A stretch of DNA of 64,000 nt from Phycisphaerales bacterium (lineage in GTDB: Bacteria; Planctomycetota; Phycisphaerae; UBA1845; Fen-1342), in contig JALHJL010000010.1 of NCBI GenBank assembly GCA_022839625.1, forward strand, positions 26,081-90,080, in the 5' to 3' direction. Under the pieces are notes generated by a model, which worked only from the letters and a program-made list of their open reading frames with translations, was not told where the DNA came from and made no database searches. Position numbers and translations under genes: made by a program. Shown here piece after piece: positions 1 to 8,409 of this stretch; the stretch's first letter is position 1, and every line of letters starts with the position of its first letter.

Positions 1-516
1 CGGAGTGTTCGCCAGGGCCTCGGGCGGGCCGACGAAGTCCGCGGGCACCGACAGCGGCTGGTGCGCGCCACGCGCGGGGGGCATGGCGCGCTGCGTCGAA
101 GCCCGCGCCCGGTTGCGCATTTCTTCGAGGGAGGAGGGTTGCTGTGGCGCGTCCTCAACTTCCCCCGTGGCGCCGGAACGGTCCGGTGCGGTCGGTCGCC
201 CGCTGACCGGCTGACGCGTCTTGGTCGGCGGCACGCGCGCCGGCGGCTGGGCCGCTTTGCTCTTGCCGTCCACCTCGCCGCTCGCCTCGCGCTCCTCCTG
301 CTCCTTCTGCATCTCGTCGCGGAGCTTCAGAAGCCGTTCGAGCGCTTCCTGTGTTTCAGGCGGCCGTTCCGACTTTTGGGGCGGCGGCTGTCCGGGCCGC
401 ACGCCGCCCGCGGGCCGGGCGGGACGCTCCTGGGCCAGAGCGCTCGCCGCCGGGAGGCCGCAAACGAGGCCGAGAATCAGGCAAACCAGCCCGCAGGGGG
501 TCGTCCGCAGCGTCAT
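1..516 (-). CDS. Partial exported protein, possible secretin (GspD-like) N-terminus
   Basis: The reading frame starts at an ATG (reverse complement of 514-516) and stays open to the window edge, giving 172 residues of a longer protein. Residues 1-29 form a signal peptide ending near ASALAQ. The next part is low complexity, rich in Pro, Gln, Glu and Lys, with a short charged helical stretch (EALERLLKLRDEMQKEQEE) around residues 56-74. No folded domain is visible before the edge. It is the last gene after the pseudopilin operon genes F to M on the same strand, separated from gspM by 231 bp. In planctomycete clusters a secretin often occupies this position, so GspD is a reasonable guess by context only. 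The sequence to the left would settle it. Confidence 0.6.
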   Translation of the reverse strand, partial: MTLRTTPCGLVCLILGLVCGLPAASALAQERPARPAGGVRPGQPPPQKSERPPETQEALERLLKLRDEMQKEQEEREASGEVDGKSKAAQPPARVPPTKTRQPVSGRPTAPDRSGATGEVEDAPQQPSSLEEMRNRARASTQRAMPPARGAHQPLSVPADFVGPPEALANTP

Positions 517-659
517 GAATGCACCTCAACTAGGCGATGTCTGCCGAAACCCTAAGGCCCGACCACGCGCCGTTGCGGCGGTCCGGGCGACGACCGGGTC
601 GTACGTCCGCTAGTTATACCCGGAAACGCACCGCAAGTGGCAGCGCAAAAAGGCGTTGC

Positions 660-681
660 GCGGCCCCGCGGCCGGGGCCGC
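660..681 (-). terminator. Possible hairpin terminator after gspM
   Basis: The arms GCGGCCCCG (660-668) and CGGGGCCGC (673-681) pair perfectly around a 4-base loop. Read on the minus strand, a TTTTT run follows about 8 bases after the stem. It lies 67 bp past the gspM stop. The spacing of the T run is longer than ideal, so this is tentative. Confidence 0.3.
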
Positions 682-747
682 ACCCTCCCCCCGGCGCGAC
701 GGGAATGGCCCCCTTGCAGACGGGCGCGGCGCCCTCAGTCAAAGCGG

Positions 748-1920
748 TCAGCCGCTCGTTCCGCTGCGCCCGGTGACCGCGCGATCCGGTGGGCCGGCCG
801 ACTCCTGCCGCAGCGCTTCCCAGACTTCCGGATGATCGATGGGGCTCAGCGCTTCCCGGTCCACGAAGCTCTTGCCCAGCGGATAGAAGTAGTCCTTCGT
901 GCCCACGCGCACCACCAGTCCCCGCGGGTGAATCAGGATCAGCGTCCCCTCGTCGAACGGGCTATCGAGGAAGTACTTCGTCGGCGGCTGGTCCCGCTGC
1001 TGCTCGTCGTAGACATACGCGACCGGCTCACCCTCGAGACTCGCCGTCGCCTTGACGAAGATCTGGTCGCGTCCGTCGGGCGGAGGCGGCGGCGGAGGCG
1101 GAGGCGGCGCGGGTTGCCGCTCCGTGTCGGGGGCCGGCTTCGTCGGTTGGTCCGGCACGGACGCGACCCGCGGAGTTTCACGGTGCGGCATGAACAGGTT
1201 ACGGTCGAAGATCGCGGTGTACGCCGCCCGCTCTCTTTGCAGCCGGCCGCCGTCCAGTTCCACGACCTTGTCCGCGGCGGCGTGTTCGAGGTCGCGCAGC
1301 TCGGGCAGCACCAGCGTAATCGCGGAGACGCTGACCTTGAGCACGGGACCGTCCGGGCCGTAGGTGGGCTCGCGGCGGCTGGTGGGCGGCGGAGTACGTC
1401 CGGGTCGTGCAGTCGCTCCGGGGCGGATGCGGGTCGTGTTGACCTCGCTGATGACGGCCTGGTCGGCGGTGATGCGGACCTTGTCGAGCCGCGCCAGGTA
1501 GTCGCGGCAGTAGAAGTCGCAGAGAAAGCCAACCACCTCCTTGAGCGTCCCGGAAGCGCTGATCGTGAACGGTATGCCCCGCGAGCCGTTCTTGTAAGGA
1601 GTGATCGCTCCGGGCGCGACCTTGGCGTCGCGCAGCCCGTGCCGCTCCAGCAACTGCTGCATGTCCTCCTGAAAGCGGCGCTGGGCGTCACGGGCGTCGA
1701 CCCCGAGCGTCCGGGCGGTCAGCTCCCGCCATTGCGCCTCGACGCTGTCCGCCTGTCGCAGCGCGGTCTGGAGGTTCCGGCTGCGGCGATGCTCATCCGC
1801 GATCTGGCTGCGGACGTTCTGGAACGGGGTGAGCACGGCCCAGCGGACGAGCGTGACGAGCGCCAGCCCGCCCAGCGCCCCGCCGACGCACAGTGCCAGT
1901 ACCTTTTCCCGTCGCGTCAT
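748..1920 (-). CDS. Type II secretion GspM/PilO-like protein
   Basis: A 390-residue inner-membrane protein at the M position of the operon. One membrane segment lies at residues 7-28, after a short basic cytoplasmic N-terminus (MTRREK). A coiled stretch (residues about 35-75) and a domain resembling the ferredoxin-like PilO/GspM fold follow. The C-terminal third carries a Pro run near residue 275 and then a small beta-rich domain. GspM and GspL form the inner-membrane platform that links the cytoplasmic ATPase to the pseudopilus. The assignment rests on topology, length and operon position more than on motifs, because this family is poorly conserved. The extra C-terminal domain after the poly-Pro linker could instead be a GspC-like region. 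Confidence 0.65.
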   Translation of the reverse strand: MTRREKVLALCVGGALGGLALVTLVRWAVLTPFQNVRSQIADEHRRSRNLQTALRQADSVEAQWRELTARTLGVDARDAQRRFQEDMQQLLERHGLRDAKVAPGAITPYKNGSRGIPFTISASGTLKEVVGFLCDFYCRDYLARLDKVRITADQAVISEVNTTRIRPGATARPGRTPPPTSRREPTYGPDGPVLKVSVSAITLVLPELRDLEHAAADKVVELDGGRLQRERAAYTAIFDRNLFMPHRETPRVASVPDQPTKPAPDTERQPAPPPPPPPPPPDGRDQIFVKATASLEGEPVAYVYDEQQRDQPPTKYFLDSPFDEGTLILIHPRGLVVRVGTKDYFYPLGKSFVDREALSPIDHPEVWEALRQESAGPPDRAVTGRSGTSG

Positions 1921-1943
1921 CCCGCGGCTCCGCGCCTAACAGT

Positions 1944-2037
1944 ACGTTGAACGAGGGGACGTGCTCCGCGCCGGCGCGCTTTCGCGGCAGCGCTGCATGG
2001 TCTTCTCGCGGTGCGTGTATCCTTCTTCAACCGACAC
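1944..2037. repeat. Dispersed imperfect palindrome, copy A
   Basis: A 94-bp imperfect palindrome fills the gap between the L-like gene and gspM. The outer arms read GTTGAACGAGGGGAC and, inverted, GTCGGTTGAAGAAGG. The core contains GCTCCGCGCCGGCG followed by CTTTCGCGGCAGCGC. The same core occurs at 7797-7890 in the opposite orientation. On the minus strand the element begins right at the stop codon of the upstream gene (TAG then GTGTC), exactly as in the other copy. Confidence 0.75.
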
Positions 2038-3666
2038 CTAACTCCGGCCCACGTCCCGCAGCCGGTCCTTCCGGTCCTTGGCCCGCTGCGCCGCGTTGTC
2101 CCGGAACTCCTGCAACTTCAACAACTGGATGGCCACATCGGTCTTGCAGTTGAACTTGGCCGCGCCCGGGACCGCACTGGTGGTCCGCTGCGATGCCTCG
2201 TACAGGCGCTCGCCGCTCTCCGCCTCGCGGGCAATCAGGCTCCTGACCAGATCGTTCGGCACTTGGTAATCGCTGGCGTACAGGTTGCGCAGGGTGATCC
2301 CCGGCGTGCGCGACACGGTATCGAGAATGATCTCCTGGACCACCATCCGCTCTCCGGGGGTCGCGCCGGCCTCCGCGGCCACACTGATCACGTTCAGCAG
2401 CTCGTCGGGCCACACGGCCTCGGTGGCCCATTCGCGCGTTTCATCGATCAGGTTCAGGACCTCAAGCTGGCCCTGGACCCTGGTCTGCAACTCCCGGTTG
2501 GCCTTCCGCAACGTGTTGAGCTCGTTTCGAAGGCCCTGGTACTTCGTGCCGAGGAGCCCGGCCACCAGGACGAGGACCATTACCGCGGCCAGCACACCCA
2601 GCCGCGCCCGCCGCTGAAGCACTTCGCGGCTCGAGACCGGGCGCTTGGGGTTCAGGAAGTCCAGCGCGAGGGAGCCTTCGCGGCTCAGGCCCCAGGCCAG
2701 CCCGAGGGCCGCGGAGAACGACCGCAGCTTCGCCCCCTCGCCGGCCTCCACGGCGAGCGCTTCGGTCGGATCGTACAACGTGACGGGCAGCTCGAACCGC
2801 TGGCGCAGGCGGTCCGCAAGCTGCACCTCGATGCCGGTGCCGCCGGCCACGACGATCTCGTCAATGCGGGCCTCGCTCTCGGTCGCCCGGTACGCCTGGA
2901 GCGTGCGCGTGGTCTCGACCAGCACCTCGTTGACGGCCGCCTCGATGGCCTCGTCGGAGCTTTCCAGGTCGCCTATCTCGGCCAGCGAAATGACGCGCGA
3001 GTCTTCCCGGCCCGCGGGGTCGCTGACCGGCAGGGGCACACTGACGTTGGCGGACCGCGCGAAGGCCAGCGCCGCGCCGCGCATGACGTCGATCTCGGTC
3101 GCGCCCGGTCCGACATCAAGGAAGAGGATGCGCTGGTCGCCCGTGCCCCGCGTCCGCAGAATGCTGATGAGGTTCGCGTACGGCCGCAACCCGATGCGGG
3201 CGGGCGTCAAGCCGGCCGCCTCGCAGGTCAGCCGGACCCGGTTGAGCGTCTCGGTCGTCACCGCGGCCAGGAGCACCTCGGTGGCCAGGCCGTTGGCGTC
3301 GCGCCCCATGATGATGAAGTCGATCGCCGCCGAGTCCACCGAGAACGGCAGTTCCTTGATGGCCTGGAAGCGGATCGCCGCCGCGACCTCGGCGGCCGGC
3401 GTGGGCGGCAACGTCAGCCGATTGATCACCGCCCGCTCGCGCGGCACATCCACGACGACCGAGCGGTGGCTCAGGCGATGCCGGCGCAGCATGGCGCGGA
3501 TGAAATCCCCCATCGCTTCCGGATCGTCCGAGTCGACCGTGTTCGGCACGCGGTGCGAATGGGCATCTTCCAGCACCGTGCGGTTCTTCCCCACCCGCGC
3601 CACCACGATGCGCAGCGAACGCTTGTCCCAGTCCAGGCACAGCACGCGGCGGCTCAACTTGATCAC
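2038..3666 (-). CDS. PilM/GspL-like assembly protein (actin-like ATPase fused to PilN-like part)
   Basis: A 542-residue protein. Residues 1-340 match the PilM/GspL cytoplasmic actin-like fold, opening with LCLDWDKRSLRIVVARVG and containing the phosphate-binding-type stretch EIVVAGGTGIEVQLADRL. One membrane helix lies near residues 350-372 (LGVLAAVMVLVLVAGLL), followed by a PilN-like coiled coil and periplasmic domain. This is a GspL or fused PilM-PilN arrangement, so it should recruit the assembly ATPase and bind GspM. The start is GTG at 3666 with GAGGAAG just upstream. The open frame runs further upstream but would overlap gspK by more than 100 bp. A dispersed palindrome abuts its stop codon. 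Confidence 0.8.
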   Translation of the reverse strand: MIKLSRRVLCLDWDKRSLRIVVARVGKNRTVLEDAHSHRVPNTVDSDDPEAMGDFIRAMLRRHRLSHRSVVVDVPRERAVINRLTLPPTPAAEVAAAIRFQAIKELPFSVDSAAIDFIIMGRDANGLATEVLLAAVTTETLNRVRLTCEAAGLTPARIGLRPYANLISILRTRGTGDQRILFLDVGPGATEIDVMRGAALAFARSANVSVPLPVSDPAGREDSRVISLAEIGDLESSDEAIEAAVNEVLVETTRTLQAYRATESEARIDEIVVAGGTGIEVQLADRLRQRFELPVTLYDPTEALAVEAGEGAKLRSFSAALGLAWGLSREGSLALDFLNPKRPVSSREVLQRRARLGVLAAVMVLVLVAGLLGTKYQGLRNELNTLRKANRELQTRVQGQLEVLNLIDETREWATEAVWPDELLNVISVAAEAGATPGERMVVQEIILDTVSRTPGITLRNLYASDYQVPNDLVRSLIAREAESGERLYEASQRTTSAVPGAAKFNCKTDVAIQLLKLQEFRDNAAQRAKDRKDRLRDVGRS

Positions 3667-3686
3667 GGCCTCGCTTCCTCGCCGAC

Positions 3687-5237
3687 TCAGCGGCCTGACA
3701 CGATCAGCGTGTCGTCGTCCACGGGCCAGGCAAAGCCCAGCCCCGTCAGCTCGCGATGATACAGGATCTGCGCGACCGAGCCACGCAGCTCGATGATCCA
3801 TTCGTACCGCCGCGCGAGCTTCGTGTGGTCCCCGTATGCCACGATCTCCACGTGGAACTGGAGCGCCCGGGTGGTCAGCCGGTCCGCGATCAGGGCCAGC
3901 GTCCCGGCATCCAACGTCCCCGACGTCACCAACCAGTCCGGCTCGGCCAACGCTTCCGGCGACAACTCCTGGCGGCGCGCCACAATCGCCTCGGCCGCCC
4001 CGGCCGGCATGCCGTCCAGGGCCGCCAACACCCGCAGCGGCGCCGTGTTCACGTTGATCGGCCCCTCGTACATCTGGCTCCCCGTGCCCTGGGCGAGTGC
4101 TCCACCCGGCCCGGTCGGAGCGCCGGGCGAGGTTGCCGGCTGCTCGGTACCCGGTGTCGTCGCCCCGCGACGCCCTGGCGGCGGAGCGCTGGAGCGGCCA
4201 GAGGACTTATCGCCCGCCTCCGTCTCGTCGGCCCCCGACGGCCACGGCGACTCCGGGAAACTGCCGTCCTCTTCGCCGGGGTACGGGCCTTGTTCCCGTT
4301 CTCCTTGCTGTTCCCGTTCGGTCGATCCGCCGGGCGGCGGTTGTTGCGACGTGGCGCGCGGCTCCCGCGACCAGACGGTGACGAAGGGGGCGATGCCGTG
4401 GTTCAGGATTCCATCGCCGTTGTCGTAATACGGGAACGACAGGTCTCCGTCGTCCTCGTTGGGATCGAGCAGGCCGTTGCGGTTCGTGTCCTCGCCGTAC
4501 AGCACGGCGGCCGTCCAGCCCTTGACCTGCAGCAGTTCCTCGAGCGTGTCCAGCGGCCCGTTCTTGGCGACGTACGCCGGCTGAAGGTTCGTGTAGTACT
4601 CGTTCTCAGCGCCGCCGGCGCGTACGTCGTCATCCGCGTCGCGCCAATCCAGCAGGGCGTCGACCAGTTGCTCGGCGTTGCCGACCTGCAATTCCTGCAA
4701 GAGCGGGACCAGCAGCCGCGTGATCTCGTCCTCGCTGGCCGAGTTGAGGTTCAATTTCCCCGCCTCGGGCGTGATGCCGAACCGGAACGTCTGGGGCAGG
4801 CCGTCGAGGTTCTGGGCGACCACGCTGTAACGCCAGGCCACCGCCGGCTGCCGCGACTCGAGAATGTCCTTGCGCGAGCCCATCTTCCGAACCGGGTCCT
4901 CGTCGCGGGCGTAGGTCTCCGCCCAGACGAGCGCGTGCCGGAAGCGGTCGGGCACGTCGTACCAGACACCCGGGTCGTCCCGGCCGGTGCGCAGGATGGT
5001 GATGAGCTCCTCGAGTCCCGACTCGGCGGCCAACCGGGCCTGGAGCGCGTCGCGGTGCGCCTGGAGGCCGGCGATCTCGGCGTTGACGAAGAACGTGAAG
5101 CCCGCCAGGGTCACGGCCAACAGCCCGATCAAGACGAGCACGATCGGGAGGATCAACGCCGGCCGGCGCCGGGCGTTCGCGAGCGGCCGCCCGGTTTTCA
5201 CGATCGGCCTCCTCGAGTTGTCGTGCCGGTGCCTCAC
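3687..5237 (-). CDS. gspK: Type II secretion minor pseudopilin GspK
   Basis: A 516-residue minor pseudopilin. It has a long basic leader, a membrane helix at about residues 28-51, and the K-specific helix-hairpin-helix segments LNLNSASEDEITRLL and INVNTAPLRVLAALDGMP. Residues near 250-261 read DTNRNGLLDPNE, an EF-hand-type calcium loop. Between the two halves lies a Pro/Gly/Glu-rich insert of roughly 90 residues, which makes the protein longer than typical GspK (about 320). GspK caps the pseudopilus tip with GspI and GspJ. The start overlaps the gspJ stop by 4 bp, so translation is probably coupled. Confidence 0.85.
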   Translation of the reverse strand: MRHRHDNSRRPIVKTGRPLANARRRPALILPIVLVLIGLLAVTLAGFTFFVNAEIAGLQAHRDALQARLAAESGLEELITILRTGRDDPGVWYDVPDRFRHALVWAETYARDEDPVRKMGSRKDILESRQPAVAWRYSVVAQNLDGLPQTFRFGITPEAGKLNLNSASEDEITRLLVPLLQELQVGNAEQLVDALLDWRDADDDVRAGGAENEYYTNLQPAYVAKNGPLDTLEELLQVKGWTAAVLYGEDTNRNGLLDPNEDDGDLSFPYYDNGDGILNHGIAPFVTVWSREPRATSQQPPPGGSTEREQQGEREQGPYPGEEDGSFPESPWPSGADETEAGDKSSGRSSAPPPGRRGATTPGTEQPATSPGAPTGPGGALAQGTGSQMYEGPINVNTAPLRVLAALDGMPAGAAEAIVARRQELSPEALAEPDWLVTSGTLDAGTLALIADRLTTRALQFHVEIVAYGDHTKLARRYEWIIELRGSVAQILYHRELTGLGFAWPVDDDTLIVSGR

Positions 5238-6100
5238 TGCTCAGCGCCCTCCTCGGACTCCGCGGGCACGTTGAACTGGTAGATTTCCTTGACCTCATCG
5301 CTGAGCCGGTGCAGCCGGCTGGAAAAAGTCTGGTCGGCCGCGGGCAGGCGCACGACCGTCGCGTAACGGTTCGGGTAGGGCACGTCCGGGCCGAGCGGGT
5401 AGCGGTCGAGCGGATAGCTTTGCAGATCCTGGTCCTCGAGTTCCGCGTTGGTGAGCGAATCAAAGCCGACCGTGACCTGCACGAGTTGCGGCAGCGGGTT
5501 GCCCTCGGTCACTTCCCAGGTGGCGTGCCATTCGACGCCGTCGAAGTACCGGAACTCCAGGTACCCCAGCTCGTGCGACCACAGGTCGCGGCGCACGTAT
5601 AGCAGGTCCTGGTTCTCGGGCACCTCTTCCTCCGGAATGTACGGGTTGAGCGCCTCGCGTTCGGTACGCAGGATGCCCCCGACGAGCGGGTCGCCCTCCT
5701 CGGTCGTCTCGTCGGGATCGATCCACAGCTCATACGTGATCTCGCGGAGGTCATGCGGCAGATGGGGCCGGCCCTCCGCCTGCGTATAGAAAACGTACGC
5801 ATCCGGCGCGGGGAGCGGCGCGGTCACAAACGTGAGGCTCCGCCGCTGCCCCGAGAACTGCCGGATGGGGAAGTTCACCTTGTCCACCCCCACGCAGCCG
5901 CGCAGCTCGCCCGCCAGGCGATTGAGCACCTGCTGCACAAGCTGCGTGCGGTCGGCGGCCCGCCGGGCCACGTCGCGCGCGGCCAGCGTCTGCCAGAAGA
6001 AGGTGAGGAGCGCGCCGAGCAGCAGCGCGATGAGCGTGATCGAGATCAGCACCTCGAGCAGCGTCAGCGCATGCCGACTTGCGGGCCGTGTCCGCCTCAT
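5234..6100 (-). CDS. gspJ: Type II secretion minor pseudopilin GspJ
   Basis: A 288-residue pseudopilin with a type IV prepilin leader (SRHALTLLEVLISITLIALL): the cleavage site precedes LTLLE, with Glu at mature position 5, followed by a hydrophobic helix. The rest is a beta-rich globular domain (residues 60-288) of the size expected for GspJ. It overlaps gspI and gspK by 4 bp on either side. It should form the tip complex with GspI and GspK. The leader Gly is replaced by Ala at the position before the cleaved residue, a substitution prepilin peptidases sometimes tolerate. Confidence 0.8.
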   Translation of the reverse strand: MRRTRPASRHALTLLEVLISITLIALLLGALLTFFWQTLAARDVARRAADRTQLVQQVLNRLAGELRGCVGVDKVNFPIRQFSGQRRSLTFVTAPLPAPDAYVFYTQAEGRPHLPHDLREITYELWIDPDETTEEGDPLVGGILRTEREALNPYIPEEEVPENQDLLYVRRDLWSHELGYLEFRYFDGVEWHATWEVTEGNPLPQLVQVTVGFDSLTNAELEDQDLQSYPLDRYPLGPDVPYPNRYATVVRLPAADQTFSSRLHRLSDEVKEIYQFNVPAESEEGAEQ

Positions 6101-7089
6101 CGGCTGCCCCCTTGCAGGCGCTCGTATTCGTCGCGCATGCGCATCAGGTCCTCGATCGTGTACTCGCCGTTCGGACCCGAGCCGCGCCCGATGTTGACCC
6201 CGCCTCCCGCGGGTGGCGGGGAGGGTGCCGGAGTCCGGCCTGGCCCGCCGGCGACGGGCGCCGGAGCAGGAGCGCGGCCCGGCGTCTGCCCGCCGGCGGC
6301 CGGCATGCGCCCCGGAGTGGGCGGCGGCCGGATGCCCGCTCCGCGCGGGCCTTGCGCGCCACGCACCGCCTCCCCAATCTCACCGGCCAGGTCTCCGGAC
6401 GAGGCTCCCCCCGTTCCCTCGGGACCCAGCGGGCTGCCGAACTGCTCCGCCAGGCCGGCCAATTCCGCCGGCAGGCTGCCGCCGGCAATCTGTTGCAGCA
6501 GCGGCATCAGCATCGGGAGCAACTGCATGATCTGGTCGCTCGTGAGCATCGCCATGAGCTGTTGCAGGTCGATCGCGGTCGGATCGAACCCCGGGATGGG
6601 GATGGCCTGCCGCAGCTCCTCGGCCTGTTCCTCGGTCAGGCCGGCCTGTTCCACGAGGTTGATGGTGCTGGGCTTGCCTTTGAAGAATGCCAACTGCCGC
6701 AGCACGGTCGCCGTGCTGATGCCCGACCGGCTCTCCTGCAACTCCCGGACCGGCTGGTAGAGGACCTGGATCGTGACGAGCTTCAGCTCGTCGGGGCGGT
6801 CGCGTTCCAGGGGCTCGGTCGTCACACGCCAGAAGTAGCCCGGGTATTCCTCGCCGAACAGGTCTTCGACGAGGTCGTCCTCGGCGACGAGGCGTTGCAG
6901 CTCGGGGTCGAGCTGCACGAGCGCGAGGATGCGGTCCGCCAGCAGCGCGGCGCGGAGTTGCTCCTCGGAATAGGAGGTCATGTTCAGCGCGCCCGCGAGC
7001 TGCGCGCCCAGCAGCCCCATGGCCGCAACGAGCACGGCCAGGGCCACGACGACTTCGAGCAGCAGGGCGGCGGGCCGGCCCGGTCTCAT
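6097..7089 (-). CDS. gspI: Type II secretion minor pseudopilin GspI-like with long extension
   Basis: A 330-residue protein starting at ATG 7089, with the pilin-like helix ALLLEVVVALAVLVAAMGLL at the N-terminus. The first 125 residues are of GspI size and contain beta strands. The remaining 200 residues are atypical: a Met/Leu/Gln-rich stretch (QQLMAMLTSDQIMQLLPMLM) followed by a Gly/Pro/Ala-rich tail. The longer upstream reading frame lies within gspH and is not used. Four-base overlaps with gspH and gspJ support tight coupling. Identification as GspI rests on order (H-I-J-K), the leader and the domain size. Confidence 0.7.
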   Translation of the reverse strand: MRPGRPAALLLEVVVALAVLVAAMGLLGAQLAGALNMTSYSEEQLRAALLADRILALVQLDPELQRLVAEDDLVEDLFGEEYPGYFWRVTTEPLERDRPDELKLVTIQVLYQPVRELQESRSGISTATVLRQLAFFKGKPSTINLVEQAGLTEEQAEELRQAIPIPGFDPTAIDLQQLMAMLTSDQIMQLLPMLMPLLQQIAGGSLPAELAGLAEQFGSPLGPEGTGGASSGDLAGEIGEAVRGAQGPRGAGIRPPPTPGRMPAAGGQTPGRAPAPAPVAGGPGRTPAPSPPPAGGGVNIGRGSGPNGEYTIEDLMRMRDEYERLQGGSR

Positions 7090-7745
7090 TCGTAGTCCTC
7101 CGGGCGGTAGTCGGGTTCCTCCGGCACGGGCCACGGCTCGGGCCGCTGGAGCTGGTCGGGCGGCACCGGGGGCCAGTCCTCGATCATGACGCTCCCGAGG
7201 CGGCCGTCGAGGGTCAGAAGCAGTCCGAAGCCGCGCGAGTCGCGCAGCACGCAGCGCAGCGAGTTGCTCATGGTGCCGTCGGGTTCGAAGTCGATCTCGA
7301 CGGGCACGCCGATTTCCTCCACCGGCCGCGGCTCGATCTCGGTCTCCGGAAACTCGAGCCGCTCGTTGACGATGCGGATGGGCGGCGGGCCTTCCGGCAG
7401 AAGCTGGATGGCCTCGATCCACACGTCCTCCAGCAGGAAGGCGGCCCGGGCCCAGGCGACGCGCGGCGTGATGTACAAGTGCGGTGCGTGCAGCGGATGT
7501 GCCTGCCGCAGCACGCGCACGCTGCCATCGGGCGGAATCTGGATGCGGAAGCGGACGGTCTCGTTCATCGCCTCGGCCCGGCACATCGAGATCAGTGCGT
7601 GCAGGCGCTCGGCCGACTCGCTCAGTTGCTGGCCGCGCGCGATGACGTGAAAGTCCGGCAGTGCGAAGACCGCGAGCACGCCGAGCAGCGCGACGACGAG
7701 CAGCAGCTCGAGGAGGGTGAAGGCGTGAGATACGGATCCGCGCAT
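7086..7745 (-). CDS. gspH: Type II secretion minor pseudopilin GspH
   Basis: A 219-residue pseudopilin with leader SHAFTLLELLLVVALLGVLA, cleaved before FTLLE with Glu5 conserved. The C-terminal part is a beta-sandwich-type domain containing the GspH-like stretch SAERLHALISMCRAEAMNE. ATG 7745 was chosen because GAGG sits about 9 bases upstream and the leader is then a normal length; an upstream ATG at 7772 would add nine residues. The protein belongs at the tip-proximal end of the pseudopilus. Confidence 0.8.
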   Translation of the reverse strand: MRGSVSHAFTLLELLLVVALLGVLAVFALPDFHVIARGQQLSESAERLHALISMCRAEAMNETVRFRIQIPPDGSVRVLRQAHPLHAPHLYITPRVAWARAAFLLEDVWIEAIQLLPEGPPPIRIVNERLEFPETEIEPRPVEEIGVPVEIDFEPDGTMSNSLRCVLRDSRGFGLLLTLDGRLGSVMIEDWPPVPPDQLQRPEPWPVPEEPDYRPEDYE

Positions 7746-7796
7746 CGCGGCGCTCCTCGGTAGTCGCGGCACCTCACGCCCGGCGTGCCCGGCCTT

Positions 7797-7890
7797 CCGT
7801 CGAAAGAGGGGACCGGCACCGCGCGCGCACCGCGCGGCGCTGCCGCGAAAGGCCGCCGGCGCGGAGCCAGTCCCCTTTTTCGACGGACAC
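7797..7890. repeat. Dispersed imperfect palindrome, copy B
   Basis: The outer arms CCGTCGAAAGAGGGGAC (from 7797) and GTCCCCTTTTTCGACGG (to 7886) pair with one mismatch. The core carries the same GCTCCGCGCCGGCG and CTTTCGCGGCAGCGC words as the repeat at 1944-2037, here on the minus strand. It lies between gspG and gspH and starts directly at the gspG stop codon (TAG then GTGTC). Transcribed, it would form a long hairpin in the operon mRNA. Confidence 0.8.
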
Positions 7891-8346
7891 CTAGCTGCGC
7901 TGCCAGTTCGTGATGTCGTCCTCGGTGCCCTCCTGGCCGTCGCGGCCGGGACTCGACAGGTCGAACCCCTGTTCGTTGTACTGGCCGGGGCACTTGTAGA
8001 TCAGGTCGTTGCCCCATTCGTCCTTGAGGTCGCTGGCCTTCTCGATGTACGGCCCCGCCCACTTCTTCGCCCGGTCTTCATCCGACGGCTTCTCCATGAG
8101 GGCCTTCAAACCGCCCTCGTCGTCCGTCGGGTAATGCCCCATGTGGACCCGGTACATCTTCAGCGCGCCGCCGAGCCCCGAGTCGATCTTGGCCCGCGTG
8201 AGGTCCTCGCGTGCGCGTTCGCCCGTACCGAAGAAGTTCGGCACCACGAAGGCTGCCAGCAGGCCGATGATGACGACCACCATCAGCACTTCCAACAGGG
8301 TGAACGCTCGGACGTGAATTCGGGTTCTGCGCGTGTGGGTCATCAT
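7891..8346 (-). CDS. gspG: Type II secretion major pseudopilin GspG
   Basis: A 151-residue protein with every hallmark of the major pseudopilin. The leader and helix read VRAFTLLEVLMVVVIIGLLA, and then AFVVPNFFGTGERAREDLTRAK. The central HYPTDDEGGLKALMEKP and the C-terminal DEWGNDLIYKCPG and FDLSSPGRDGQEGTEDDI segments include the acidic loop that binds calcium in GspG. It polymerises into the pseudopilus that pushes substrates through the secretin. It follows gspF with a short gap and is separated from gspH by a palindromic repeat. Confidence 0.93.
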   Translation of the reverse strand: MMTHTRRTRIHVRAFTLLEVLMVVVIIGLLAAFVVPNFFGTGERAREDLTRAKIDSGLGGALKMYRVHMGHYPTDDEGGLKALMEKPSDEDRAKKWAGPYIEKASDLKDEWGNDLIYKCPGQYNEQGFDLSSPGRDGQEGTEDDITNWQRS

Positions 8347-8409
8347 CGCCGTCTCCGCTAACCGTTCAGGCTCCCGGCAGGTTGCGCTGCGCGCCGCCTG
8401 CCTTATACT

